DNA from: Plenodomus lindquistii
Taxonomy: Eukaryota; Ascomycota; Dothideomycetes; Pleosporales; Leptosphaeriaceae
Direction of reading: 5' to 3'
NCBI GenBank assembly: GCA_025504975.1
Contig: JANUWI010000006.1
Location: 558,001 to 622,000, forward strand
DNA length: 64,000 bases
This document shows, piece by piece, positions 19,831 through 30,918 of this stretch; position 1 is the first letter of the stretch, and the number at the start of each line of letters is the position of its first letter. A model generated the notes under the pieces. It searched no databases. It worked only from the letters and a program-made list of their open reading frames with translations, and was not told the origin of the DNA. Made by a program: the position numbers and the translations under genes.

Positions 19831-22814
19831 TTACTTCGCAGCAGTAACAACGCCCTCATACTCTCGACTCGCTATATAATCCAGCGTGCGCTGGAAATGC
19901 TTCCTCGGATTCTCAAGACTCGATGCGTTTTCGTTGGATTGCAGGTTGGAATGGATGAGTTCGATGAGGCCGTTTAGGTATTTTGTCGTTACCTGTGCGT
20001 ATTTGTATTAGCCCTTGCTCGCGTGTTGTGTTGGGAAGAAGGGGGCTAGAATGGGGGAACGAGGTGTGACTTACAGCATCGTTTTCCTGGTCAAAGTAGT
20101 AGACGTATCTGTTTAGAATTTCGACGAAAAGTTCAACGGATACAGCGGCGTCCATGCATGCGTCTGCGACGCGGAGGGCGCGTTGTAAGCATTCGAGTAC
20201 GCGTTTGCCGTCGCGGTAGAGCTACGCCAGTCAGTCATGTATTCTCACTGCAACATCGAAATACGACTCACCGTCTTCGGATCCTCCTCTCCCAATGCCC
20301 TAATCTCCGTCGCCCACCAAAGATGACTTGCAAGATACACCGCACGACACTGATCCGGTTTCTTCAGCAACTTGCTTCCATGCAGCGCGCACTTTGTAAT
20401 CAGCGTATCATAGTTCTCCTTTCCAAAGTTCCTTGTTGTATGCAATCCACTCGCAATAACACAAACGGCCTGGAACTGCGCTCTTGAATCGCTAATTGCT
20501 TCTTCGTAGATGGTAAAGGCTTGCGCAAAGTACTCGTATGCGACTTCCTCGAAGCCATTTTGGTCGGCAACTTGGCCGCAGGCAATGAAGAGGCGGAGGG
20601 AGAGGTCTGCGGAGTTTGTGACGCGCGTGTAGAGGGTAGAGAGGGTCGAGTGCATAAATTTATAGAGGGCAGAGGATTGCGATTGCCAGTTGTCGTCAAA
20701 GTGTTCGCGTTTTTTGTATTGGCGGGCGAGTTTGAGGGCGCCGGTGATGATGGCGGGGGAGGTGTATTTGACGCGCTCGTTGCCTTCGGCGAAGGATTTG
20801 CGGGCGGCTTGTAGGAGCTATGCAGTCTGTCAGCGATACTTCGAAACAAAAGGTCGTACAACTTGCCTTGAACTGTGTATCGTTGTCTTTGCCACGGATC
20901 AAGTGTACTATCCGCGCCAACCATCCTTGCTCCTCTATCGTCTCTTCTGTCTCCTGTGCTCGTCTTTGTATCGGTCCTCCCGGATATCCCTGCGCTTGTT
21001 GAATGCCCTCCCGTATAAGCACCTTCAGAATCTCTAATACACTCTCGAGGTTCTCCACCGAGGTGATCGAAGTCTGATTCCGCATTAAGCTCCTTGCAAC
21101 CTCCCCTGCTACTGCTCTTCGCGTCGGATATGGTTGAGAATTAAGGAGAGGGATATAGTTTGGTAGTGCGAGCGCTGTGAATAACGAGACGTATGTCTTG
21201 ATGGGCGACAGAAGGAGGCTGAGAATCTGGCTTTGTGTGGCTTGCGGATGAAGATCGGCGCTGTTCTGATATTCTGCAACCTTTTGAGTCGCGAAAGTCA
21301 GTACTTGGTCGATGTAGTCGAGGCGTTCGGGGTAGATGTTCCTGGCCATATTAGCATATTAGCCTTCCTGGCACGACAGAAGCACTCACAGAGCAAGATT
21401 TGCCAGTGATACAAGCAGCCCAATAGTGTCTTGTATGGGTAACCGCTGCATCTTGACAAGCGTCTGGACCTGCTCATGGAAGATCTCGAACAATTTGACA
21501 TTATTCGGTATCCCACGCCTCTTCTCAACCGCAGTCTCCGCCTCCGTCTCAGGTTCAGCCTCTGTTTCTGTCGCGTCCGTATCCGCGACCGAAACAGCGG
21601 TCGTCGATGACGCAGCAGAATCCTCCTCGGCGCCTCCCTCTGAAGACTCGCCATTTGATTGCGCTGGCGCCGATTCCGGCTCCTCTACCTTCTTCTCCTT
21701 GGCTATCCGCATTTGCTCAAGAAGCTTTGCTATTGAGTCTTCTTCCGTCTTCTTGCGCTGCTCGAGACTTTCTGATTCGGCTTCTCTTTGCGCATACGAG
21801 GAGAGTCGGTCCATAAGGCCTACGACAATGGATTTGACGTTTACGTGGGGATTTAGGCGTGCGACGGCGGAGAGGAATTGGTCGAGGGTGTGTAGGTGAA
21901 ATTCGTCGGGGAAGACCTGGGTTACGACTGCTGTATGTTAGCCTCTGTACAACCTCCTCCATGTCACTTGACATACCCTCCAAAAGGTATTCCTGCGCCA
22001 AAACATCTCGACACTGCACAATCTGCTCCAACAGCGGGTTCAGGATCTTCTTGTAGTTCTCGAGGTCCACCAATTGGCTCAGACGAACCAAATTGCTACC
22101 AACCAAAAGCTGTAATTCCTGGCGCTCTTTTGTCCGTTGCTCGCGTTCTCTCGAGTGTCCCTGGTGTTGCAACCGCACCCACAGCTTGTTCATTTCTACA
22201 AAGTTGGTCAGGATGAAGCTAATCGAGTCCTGGAGGTTGCCCTCGGGCCCCTCGCCATCACCTGATGGAAGGCAGTCGCGTGCCTGGCCCGCAAGATAGT
22301 ACCGCAAGAACAGGCCGCGAATGGGGTGCTGGACTCCGCGACTCATTTCCATCATGTCCTTCATGATCTCCTTGACTGGCGCATCTTCAATGGCCATGTA
22401 CACGGTGCCGACCGTGACCATGAGGTACAGACGGGGGATGATGTTGCCGGCATACTGGACGAGCTCGTAGAGGTCGGCGAGGTGGTTGACGGGGTGGTTT
22501 TCGCGGAGGTAGACGGCGAGATGGCGCAGGGCATCGAAGACGGCCATGTACAGCTCATAGTACTGCTTGGGGCCGAGGCTGCTGGTGCGGAGTTCTGACA
22601 CCAGTGTTGAGCTGTGTAATTATACCGTCAGTAACATGCTATTGTTACAATACGGTATGGTATGCCCGTCGAGGTCTCACCTGCACTTGAGCGCATCCAT
22701 CAACTTGCCCGGCGTCTCGAGACAGCGGCGCATGAGCATCGTCTGCTGGCGCACCACGGCCAGGGCATCTTCGAGCAGCCGGGCCTGGTCTTCTACGGGG
22801 GGCGGCGACGCCAT
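19831..22814 (-). CDS. VPS35: vacuolar protein sorting-associated protein 35 (retromer subunit)
   Basis: Seven exons give 878 residues, or 879 with the alternative acceptor in intron 2. Introns are 22680-22612, 21976-21928 (or 21931), 21389-21342, 20866-20818, 20271-20222 and 20074-19993. Intron 4 starts GCAAGT after AAG, a GC-AG intron. The start MASPPPVEDQARLLEDAL matches Vps35 N-termini. The conserved NIIPRLYLM segment (Vps26-binding PRLYL motif) is at about residue 107. HEAT-like helices follow, including VFPDEFHLHTLDQFLSAVAR. An acidic low-complexity insert rich in Ser/Glu/Thr lies at about 360-430. The C-terminal Vps29-binding solenoid includes LFIACGQVADQNGFEEVAYE and YDTLITKCALHGSKLLKKPD. 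The protein is the cargo-recognition scaffold of the retromer on endosomes, recycling sorting receptors to the Golgi. Confidence 0.96.
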
Positions 22815-23304
22815 TGTGAGCGGTGGGAGCGGAGATTCCGGGGATGTGGAGAGCTGGTCGTGCTCTACGCACCGCCGCCTTGATGCGCCATAACGGTACG
22901 CCAAGCCGACCCGGCAGGGATGCGAGCTTCGAGCTACGGGACTGACGCCTGCGTCATCACCTGTCCACCCTCACTGCCTTCAGACGATGGTTTGCAAAGG
23001 GTGCACAACAACCAATAAACTTCACATCTTCCATTAAGCCATTACGTATCTACGTTGATGCGCATCTATCTATTTGCGCAATACAAAACGCCGGTCCCAA
23101 TGCTGTTCCATCCCCCACGTTATGCATACATATACTCATTCGATCATTCCCGCTTGACAAACTCCTCGCCAGCCGCCAAACAGCGTGGCATGACCAAATG
23201 ATCCAAACATTGTTTCCAAGCAAACACAATGATCCCCATATCTTCAACCAAGCCGCCCTCACAGTCTACTGAATCCGAGACATCTCCAGTATCGAGGCAC
23301 TCAT
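22815..23304. other. intergenic, no gene seen
   Basis: VPS35 promoter side and 3' flank of the secreted-protein gene; no motif recognised. Confidence 0.5.
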
Positions 23305-23805
23305 TCAGCTCGAGGCAACGGCCGCTGGAGTCACCGAAGCAGCAGCCTCAAACGTCTTGACACGGTACCTGGTGTGCCACATTCCATCGTCATAATACGG
23401 TCCATCATCCGGTACAGAAACCGTCACATAGATGATCTCGACCGATGCCGACTTTGTACTTGACGGCGCCATGGTAGTCGATGTAGACTTCGCCGACGTC
23501 TCTGGGCAGCTTGAAGTTGCCGTGGGTGTTGAAGACGCCCTCGAAGTGCTGCTGCTGGATTTTGATGTCGAGCTAGTAGGTCTGGGTTCTTCTGGGATGG
23601 CGATAGTGGCGGTGACTTCGACGGTAGGTCCTGGGCTGATGACTTCGACAGTTTTGGTTGTTGTCTCTGCGGTTTGAGAGCCGCCCACATTGACAACATC
23701 GTAGCTTTTGTTGCGAGGAACAATGTCGCGACCCTCCAGGGGCAGTGCGATGGCGAATGTCGAGAAGAGCGTCGCTGCCGTAAAGATGTGGTTGTTGAAG
23801 ACCAT
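23305..23805 (-). CDS. small secreted Ser/Thr-rich protein
   Basis: A single-exon 166-residue protein. The N-terminus MVFNNHIFTAATLFSTFAIA followed by LPLEGR is a clear signal peptide with likely cleavage after Ala. The mature part holds a low-complexity stretch of Ser/Thr (about residues 75-125) suited to O-mannosylation. A conserved-looking block follows (VEIIYVTVSVPDDGPYYDDG, MWHTRYRVKTF). There is only one obvious cysteine, so this is not a disulfide-rich effector. No GPI-type C-terminus is seen; the end is VTPAAVASS. No family is recognised. It is probably a cell-wall or extracellular protein (inference). Confidence 0.72.
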   Translation of the reverse strand: MVFNNHIFTAATLFSTFAIALPLEGRDIVPRNKSYDVVNVGGSQTAETTTKTVEVISPGPTVEVTATIAIPEEPRPTSSTSKSSSSTSRASSTPTATSSCPETSAKSTSTTMAPSSTKSASVEIIYVTVSVPDDGPYYDDGMWHTRYRVKTFEAAASVTPAAVASS

Positions 23806-24132
23806 GTTGACGATTCAAATGTTTCTGTTGATCTGTGGTGCTCGTAGAATAGTCGTGATTGGTGATGATCGCAGCGCACAGTCAAAGGAGAGTGGGGAAC
23901 AATTGTTGTAGTTGTTGACTGATCTGCACTGATGGTGATGATTAAGAGCAGAAGCACGACTCTTTTCCTCGTATATGACCGTCATGCTGCCGTTGCGTTG
24001 CGTAATTTGGTTGATGGCTGGAAATCGTGGTGGTTGGGATTTGGAGTGGCTGGGAGTCTGTGCGCAAACCACTTGAAGGAAGCTCGCGCCTGCATCACCA
24101 CACCTAGACCTTGTCTCAACATATCATCGGTG
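23806..24132. other. short intergenic, nothing seen
   Basis: Promoter side of the secreted-protein gene and 3' flank of the next minus-strand gene. Confidence 0.5.
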
Positions 24133-24999
24133 TTAATCCAGACGGCTGAAAACTTGGAACATGTCGGAGGATGCGGATTGCATGTGCAAACTCGTTCCTT
24201 GGTCCTGTTTTCCAAGCATGTTGCTGCTTGGTCGCGGATTCCCAGCCTCATGTTCATCCCACGGCGTCGTGTTATCAGCAGCAATGCCATGAATGGACGG
24301 ATCAAGCATCATTCGCCGTGATACAGATCGAGAGTCGCTCTCACTCACACATGTGCATGCCGTACTCGGTGGTCCAGCCCGCAGCTCATGTGGTACAGTA
24401 TTCTCTGGAAGCTCAGCGGCTCTGTTGTTTGAGGGCATCTCATGCAGCAGCCTTCCCATTCTATCTCGCCACCCGTTCCACCAGTGTACATGGCTGGTGC
24501 TGTCTAGTTCATGTTTTGCGGGCTGAGTATCGAGCTCGCTTTTCTGTTCCAGTTCATGCTGCCGCGCGCTGTGTCTTATCTTTCTGGAACGTCGGTGGAG
24601 AAGGCACAGTACGGCGTTGGCGGCTATAAGCAATGCGACTGCTATCCCAAGTCCAATTCCTAGCTGTGTCGATGTTGACAAGCCATTTTGGGGCGGGGCA
24701 TTCGGCGTTGATGAGGGTGCTGCACTTGTATTGCTCGTCGTGGTGCCTGTCGGCCAGGCTGAGCTTGAGGACTTGGAGACTGCCTGAGACAACGTTGTGG
24801 AGGATAACGTTGTCGAAGAGGTTGAGTCCGTGGTAGACGTCACGGACGAAATTGTTACGGTCTTTGATGCTGTTGTTGGTCTCAATGATGGAGAGTCCGA
24901 GGATAGTGGTTCTGCCACCAATGTACTGGATGTGCCACCACCTCCATACATGCCATCGCTATCGTCGATCAACGTGTATGCTGGGGGCGCACCTGTCAT
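24133..24999 (-). CDS. Ser/Thr-rich single-TM protein (sensor-like topology)
   Basis: 288 residues in one exon. An N-terminal segment (MTGAPPAYTLIDDSDGMYGG) leads into a Ser/Thr-rich stalk at about 25-105, one TM helix (LGIGLGIAVALLIAANAVLC, about 112-131), a basic stop-transfer (HRRSRKIRHSARQ) and a polar cytoplasmic tail of about 150 residues. This is the layout of fungal wall-stress or Mid2-like proteins, but there is no signal peptide and no cysteine-rich WSC domain. A 5' exon coding for a signal peptide may be missed, or the protein uses the TM as a reverse anchor. Function is not assigned. Confidence 0.65.
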   Translation of the reverse strand: MTGAPPAYTLIDDSDGMYGGGGTSSTLVAEPLSSDSPSLRPTTASKTVTISSVTSTTDSTSSTTLSSTTLSQAVSKSSSSAWPTGTTTSNTSAAPSSTPNAPPQNGLSTSTQLGIGLGIAVALLIAANAVLCLLHRRSRKIRHSARQHELEQKSELDTQPAKHELDSTSHVHWWNGWRDRMGRLLHEMPSNNRAAELPENTVPHELRAGPPSTACTCVSESDSRSVSRRMMLDPSIHGIAADNTTPWDEHEAGNPRPSSNMLGKQDQGTSLHMQSASSDMFQVFSRLD

Positions 25000-26833
25000 C
25001 TTTGCAGTGAAGGGGATTGATATATGAAACGGAAAGGAGGAAGAAGCTTGTCCATGTACTCAAGCCTGACACTGGCAATCTCCTTTTCTACATCCTAGTC
25101 TCCAGTAATAGTGACTACCACAAGGCTGAGCATACTTTGTAGCTTATTGGGAACCATGGTGTAAGGCTGACGTCGCAGAGTACAAATGGTGAGTGCTGGG
25201 GCTGTGCAGGCCATGGTGGTACATTTGCGTTACTCACATCTGCCCAATCAAATGAGGCACTATCTGTGTGACACAATCAGGGCCACTGGGATGTTCGAGT
25301 ACCGAAGGCAATGCCCCGACAATCGATACATGTGGACATCTAAACATAGCTCGTCTATCGCAGCTGTATTCCACTCCAGCTTCTTGTCTACACCGTATGT
25401 GAGCTACTGTCGAGGCGCTCTACTGGTACTGCCGTCCACCAGTGTCGCAGTCGGCCTACCAAAAGACCGCTTTGGCAAAGGTTGCCGTCTCGCTATAACC
25501 CAACTTGAACGTTATGGAATTGAAGCTCGGTATATCACCACTGTTACCCAGTTCTACCTCTTCAGGTCAATGATCGTAGGTATCCACGTCCAAGAATCAG
25601 GAATACTTTGGACGCTCTTCCTTGTTGGCCATTGACCGGATTCGTAGTAGTCCCACATCCTGGTTGTGAAAGAAGATTGTAACGATCTGACTGAGGGTTA
25701 AGAAGACCGGACATTTGGTATACCGGGAAAACATGAAGAAGTTCTCATAATTTGGAGTAATACGTCGGAACGACTAAGAGTCTTCACAGGGCATCCGTCC
25801 GCCGCACTCTAGCCGTTTCATTACCCATCGTCTTCGCTCTTCCTACGTACCCTAAAGTATCAAACTAATTATCAGCTTGCTAAACAATTTACCACCAGTC
25901 CCCCCTTCAGTGCTATAGCGCCATCGAATATTAAGTATCTCCAAATGGATCGCTGTCCTCATTCTATGGCAGCGTGTCGCCGCTCAATCGCGAGAAACAG
26001 AAAAGCATACATCTCTATCCGATCGATACATCACAAGTTCTCAAATAGGAAGAGCTATAGCCGCCATGGCAAATACTGAGCTAAATTATTACGATACCTC
26101 TTCGGGATCTGGCAGCACAACCCTCCAGATGCCCTACTAAGACACGTTCTATACATCCGGCAAGTGCGAAAAGCCTTCAAGTCACGCACATCCGTTTCGA
26201 TGTATAGAGCTCAGAAATCTAACCCATGGCGCAGGAATGAGGACAGATACCTGGCAATGCCACTCACGGAGAGAACGGTACTCATTTGATGCGCACTATC
26301 TTCGGATACCGAAAGTTTCACATGGATCATTCGATTCGACGTTTTCTCCTCTACCTGATGCGTGGGGTCTGTCGCTTGGCAGAACCACGCCACATTGACG
26401 GAGGTGTGGCACAGTGTATGTGGGTTGAGCGCTTATACAAGAGCGCCTTACCATCTCATCAGCCCCCAAAACTTTACCATCGCCTGTTTCAGATGGACCC
26501 AATTCGGACCCGTATGCCTCCCAATGGTACGCCGTCGTCCATACAGGCTTCGAGGAACTCTCCTTTGCAGGTAGCCAGGAGGGGAAATTAATGAGGTTCC
26601 TGGTTGTGAGGCCTAGTCATCGGCTATATTGACGCCTGCATCAGGCTTCCTTCTGATTTTGGGGCTATGTTCTGTCTCGAATCTATCAAATGACTTTAGG
26701 AGCAGTTGCGGCACAGGCTCTTGGAGGTATTCCAGTGGTTTATAAGTATTGTCGCAACTCAGTCATTGATGATGAATCACCAACGATCTTTTCTTTTGAC
26801 TGACTACGGACCGGTCTATTCTTCGTCATACTA
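25000..26833. other. 1.8-kb gene-poor region
   Basis: Several short frames, none with recognisable domain or good start context. The 5' part of the metalloprotease relic could extend into the last 150 bp, but no ATG in the right frame was found. Confidence 0.5.
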
Positions 26834-28768
26834 TTCGTGTCCGCGGTGCAGGGACGGCCGGCCGAGCCTGGTCCAGTACAATGGACTACTGCAGAAGCTT
26901 TGAAAGTAGCGGAGGGGGTGACTGCGGATCAAATGCGGGAGGCCTACCCTCCACGAGATCCAGCAAAAGTCCAAAACTGGTATGGGACAAGCTTATTTGG
27001 CTTCGAGTATGTTACCAATCACATCACAATTATGGCCTTTTGTCGAATGATCAAACGTTCAGCCTTAGGTACAGAGAGGCTGATTCGCTAACTTCCGTAG
27101 TGGTTGCGATGACATAAATCCCAATATAAGGGGATGATCAAGGAAGCATACAGCGACGCGAACAAATTGGTCAATCACGAAGCCATCAAGGACAAGATAG
27201 ACTTCAACACCGCTGCAGCACTCGAGTTCCTTGGTCCAGCTGTGTTGAATAAAGACCAGCAGGCCCAGATACAATCAGTTTTCGCCAATATGGCAACGAT
27301 GCATGAGAGCGCAAGCCCGTACACCCCAAACTGATTACACGTACGTCACGCTATACTAATAACCCGTCAACACACATTTAACCGTGGCCAGATTCGTTGT
27401 GATGATCCCGGAAAGCTTTGTCCTAAGAAAGACGACCCCAAGTGTCCACCTTCGTCCATACAAGAAGGGACAGTCACTAAAAATCTCGCCTACGCCAGAA
27501 ATCCCTATGAGAAGGAGAACACTAGCAGATTTTCAACGATCAACGTCTGCCCAGCCTTCTTCTTACAAAGAAATCTTGCGAATGCTATGGCATTCGGCTC
27601 AGGGTCCCTCCGACCGATCGTAAGAAGTCAACTTGACCAATTTGACAGTCGAGGTCAGTGATGAGACAGCCCAAACGCTGACCATTTGGAAGGCAACTGA
27701 CCATTACTCCAGCTGTCACTTTCCTCCATGAACTATTCCATCTTGATCTTGCCGCAAAAACTAAAGACCAGAATCCCAACCCTCACATCATGGATCTTCG
27801 AATCAAGTTTGTGAGAGGCCCTACCAAACCGAAAGATCCAGATGACGGAGACGGCGAAGGGTCTGTCGTGAACTGGGCCCCAGTCTACGGACCGCATCTA
27901 GCGAAAGTTCTTGCACGATTCCAGCCTGTGCGGAGTTTCGACCGTCCTACCGGATACTTTGTTCAACGTAGCGCCGAGAATCTAGCCATGTTTGCGTTGT
28001 CAACCTACGTAGTCACGAAGCTTGGATACTATCCATACATACCAATATTCCGGGATGGATACCCCGAAGTCCCACGGGTCCCTCGACGCAGCGAACCCAA
28101 CAATCCTGGCGCCAGTGACGTTGTATTCTTCCAGGCTACAGCAAACAAGCCATCCGCCGTTCTCAATTTCACATTAGGCGAGACCCGTGGCGGGGAATGT
28201 TCGATTTCGTAGTAGCGGCGAAGATATGGAAATCGGCGTCCCGCTCGAAAAGTCACTGTACCCTGACTCGTACTGGCAACAACACGATAAATGGCTAGCG
28301 CAGTACGATGCGGCGCTTCGTCAAGATGAAATCGACTGGCGGATGGACATGTGCTTCGAGAACGAAGATGACATGGAATTCTCCAATTTAACACCGCCAC
28401 TTACTGACAGCGGACCAATCTTTGAGGAAGTTGTAAGTCGTGTATGTTCTGTGCTGCGTGGATATTCTAGAAATGAAGTAGGTAAAGAGTGGGCGTCCTG
28501 CCTCCAGAAAGATGCAGACAGTACCGGTGGAGAAGCTGCAGCAATCTTTACGTTCAAGCGCATCGATAGCGGCAAAAGGCCAGAGAGCATTGATTGCGAG
28601 AATTCTCTCAAATACATGTTCTTCAAGAAGGCATGTCCGAAAGGAGGCTTCCAGGCTTGGCCGAGTGTGGACGAGTGGCGGTTCACCTACCGGATGATCG
28701 TCAGATTGGGCAAATGTCCCGAGGGGATCGATGTATTCCATCGATCAGGTCCCACGAGACCCTTCTAG
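26834..28768 (+). pseudogene. secreted HExxH metalloprotease-like gene, apparently disrupted
   Basis: The pieces read in order as one gene. There is a hydrophobic leader-like stretch (LFFVILFVSAVQG), a segment ending NWYGTSLFGF, a GT-AG intron (27007-27100), GCDDINPNI, a helix with MIKEAYSDANKL, introns 27341-27391 and 27654-27712, then TFLHELFHLDLA with the zinc motif HELFH encoded at 27727-27741. RSAENLAMFALSTYV follows, a likely third-ligand region. This resembles fungal peptidases of the deuterolysin-related M35_2 type. Four defects are visible. There is no in-frame ATG (a TGA lies just upstream). There is a frame change at about 27126-27134 and an in-frame TGA at 27332-27334. A further frame change occurs where the first part stops at 28212 and a second frame (from about 28187) continues to 28768. 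The second part (CLQKDADSTGG, SLKYMFFKKACPKGGFQAWP) may be a C-terminal domain or a separate gene. Sequencing error cannot be excluded. Confidence 0.6.
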
Positions 28769-29277
28769 AACTGCAAGGAGATCTTTTTAGGGGGTTTGAC
28801 ACATGTACTAGTGAGAGTAACACTTGTTTTCACTGAGAAGTTGAATTGGGCGCGGATCGATTATAACTCTTTGCAACTTCCTCAGACCATGATTGCATTC
28901 CTTATAAATAGCGGAGGATGCGTCCTTTGAATTTCGTGTGGTGGTGTTGTCTGCTCGTTGCTCTATCCGTAGAGAACTCGTGCTCCGAGCGAGGTGGAGA
29001 TCCTAGGTACGGTTCTTTGCATAGGTCATAGTGCTTTAAACTAATTTCCGCGTCACTAGAGGCTTTGTTTATGAGGGAGATAAGTCCACACGCAACCTAT
29101 AGGCGCTGCCGTTGCAGATCGCCACGTATGCCCAGGGACCATGTGATTGATGCGCGAAATTGTTGCTAGTTCATACTTGTGCTTGGACAACCTCATATGT
29201 CCACCATTATGCTGCATATGATGCTGGCCGCTGTGTGCAGTCAAGGACTTCTCCTTCTGTAAACGTTCCACCTGTGC
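28769..29277. other. intergenic, no gene seen
   Basis: Convergent 3' flanks; an ATAAATAG-like AT stretch near 28900 is not interpretable alone. Confidence 0.5.
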
Positions 29278-29916
29278 TCATTTTGGCGTGACAGATGAGC
29301 TCTCCATGCTTTCCATGTTATCACACCATTCATCCAGATGACGTGGATCCCCCCATTTCTCCAGCAACGCTTCGTACCTCTTTCCTTCCGCTTTAACTCC
29401 CTCCAAGGTCTTCGAGACATCATCGCACTGTGACAGATCATCATAGGCTTGAGCGCCATATCTCTTCAAAAGCTCGCAGCGCTTATCCATTGTCTCTGCA
29501 AACGTGACCCGCCCCCCATCTGCAGGTCTCGCAGGCGGATCGAACCCCTCTAGTCGCGTCGAATTTCCAGCGTGCAGCTTCAACACCAGGACACCACCCG
29601 AGGATGGATAACCGACTTGCAAATCTGGCGGGAAGTGGAAGCCTAATGGGATGTCTTTCCAGTACCATCTCTCCTTGTATTCACGACTGCGCCACCAGCG
29701 TGCGCCGAGGGACAGTAGGCGCAAGGCAAAGGCATCTTCAGCAACGGGATCTTGGTCGCAATGTGTAGGCTCCGTGAGTGGGAGACCGAGATACTGGAGC
29801 TCGACTTCGGTGAAGTACTTGTGGATTAGGCCGCCACATGTTGGGTATGCGAAGGTTGTCGCACACCCTGTGCCTGAGGAGATGGTCCTAGGGCGAGGCG
29901 GGTCGGGGGTTGACAT
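29278..29916 (-). CDS. hypothetical fungal protein
   Basis: 212 residues in one exon from ATG 29916 (MSTPDPPRPRTISSGTG). An upstream in-frame ATG at 30006 would add 30 residues of low-quality sequence. The protein is soluble and Trp/Tyr-rich, with blocks such as CATTFAYPTCGGLIHKYFTE, SLGARWWRSREYKERWYWKD and GYPSSGGVLVLKLHA, and a helical Asp/Glu/Lys-rich C-terminus. The aromatic pattern and codon regularity argue for a real gene. I do not recognise a family. It has no TM or signal segment. Confidence 0.65.
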   Translation of the reverse strand: MSTPDPPRPRTISSGTGCATTFAYPTCGGLIHKYFTEVELQYLGLPLTEPTHCDQDPVAEDAFALRLLSLGARWWRSREYKERWYWKDIPLGFHFPPDLQVGYPSSGGVLVLKLHAGNSTRLEGFDPPARPADGGRVTFAETMDKRCELLKRYGAQAYDDLSQCDDVSKTLEGVKAEGKRYEALLEKWGDPRHLDEWCDNMESMESSSVTPK

Positions 29917-30918
29917 TGATGTATACGGTAGTGTATCTTTGCTCGTGGTTGGAATGTCGGGAGAGAAGAAGTAGTACAGACATGACCTTGAAGTCAGAGC
30001 AGACACTGTGCCGTAATGCTGCAGTACGGGCGCTTGGGTGGGGCTGTGCTGCCTCAGGACAAGATGTGTTACTAGCGCGTGGTCTAGCGGATTGGATTGG
30101 ACAGAACGTGGAAGTATATTGTCTTTGCCACGTGTGTATAAATAGCAGCTTCGGCATTAGAATATGGCCCAGATGGATCCTCTATATACCTACAGCGCGC
30201 TTACGGGGTTAGCTGAGATGCTACAGCTATATGCCTAGCATGATAACAAGGTGTTGTACTATGTGGATTTGACTTAATAACGACCTTGGGACGCCGGCTG
30301 TCTGGCATTAAGAGAGTTATTATGACCACTTTGTCTCATATGCTTGGCATATGTTAGCACCGTGTTAGCACCATATTAACATTAAAACAACGCATGTTAG
30401 TGTGCTAGAGATTGGATGGAAAGAGTGCACGGCACCTACTCTAGCACCTACACCACACCCACCCACTCTACCTACCCCTCTTCCTGCGTGCCATGCAGTG
30501 CAAGGGTCATACTAGATCGCAAGCACGCTACACTTCCTCAAATAGGTTGCAGTCTTTTTAGTAGAACATTTACCCCGTAGGGGTGTACTTAAGCTCTGCT
30601 AAGACCTTCACCTTAACCACCTCTAGCCACCTCTAACACCGCCCCTACGTAACAAGGAGATACATATATACTAGGCAAATGTGACTTCAAAGGTACATAT
30701 CTAGTGTATCATCCTCTTCCCCCCTTTCTTAGCAAGGCTTACTGGTGGGCATGATCTTTACTAAATTCGAGCGAGGAAACCTGCAATTGGCATTACTTTG
30801 CGAATCAAGCAATTGAAATACGATCTGGACTGAAACCCTTGGCTAATGACCACATTCACATCAGTTGGCCCTGTAAACTGATAAGGTCAAATGTGAAGCA
30901 AACACCGATGATATTTCC
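29917..30918. other. 1-kb intergenic with low-complexity stretches
   Basis: Contains TAGCACC/TTAGCAC short repeats at about 30353-30460 and a C/A-rich run (CACCTACACCACACCCACCC) near 30440-30470. No coding sequence is supported. It could be a decayed repeat. Confidence 0.45.

Noticed and set aside
25186..25635. 149-codon frame in the 25-26.8 kb desert
   Set aside because: Begins without a good ATG, composition looks random and no conserved motif is visible.
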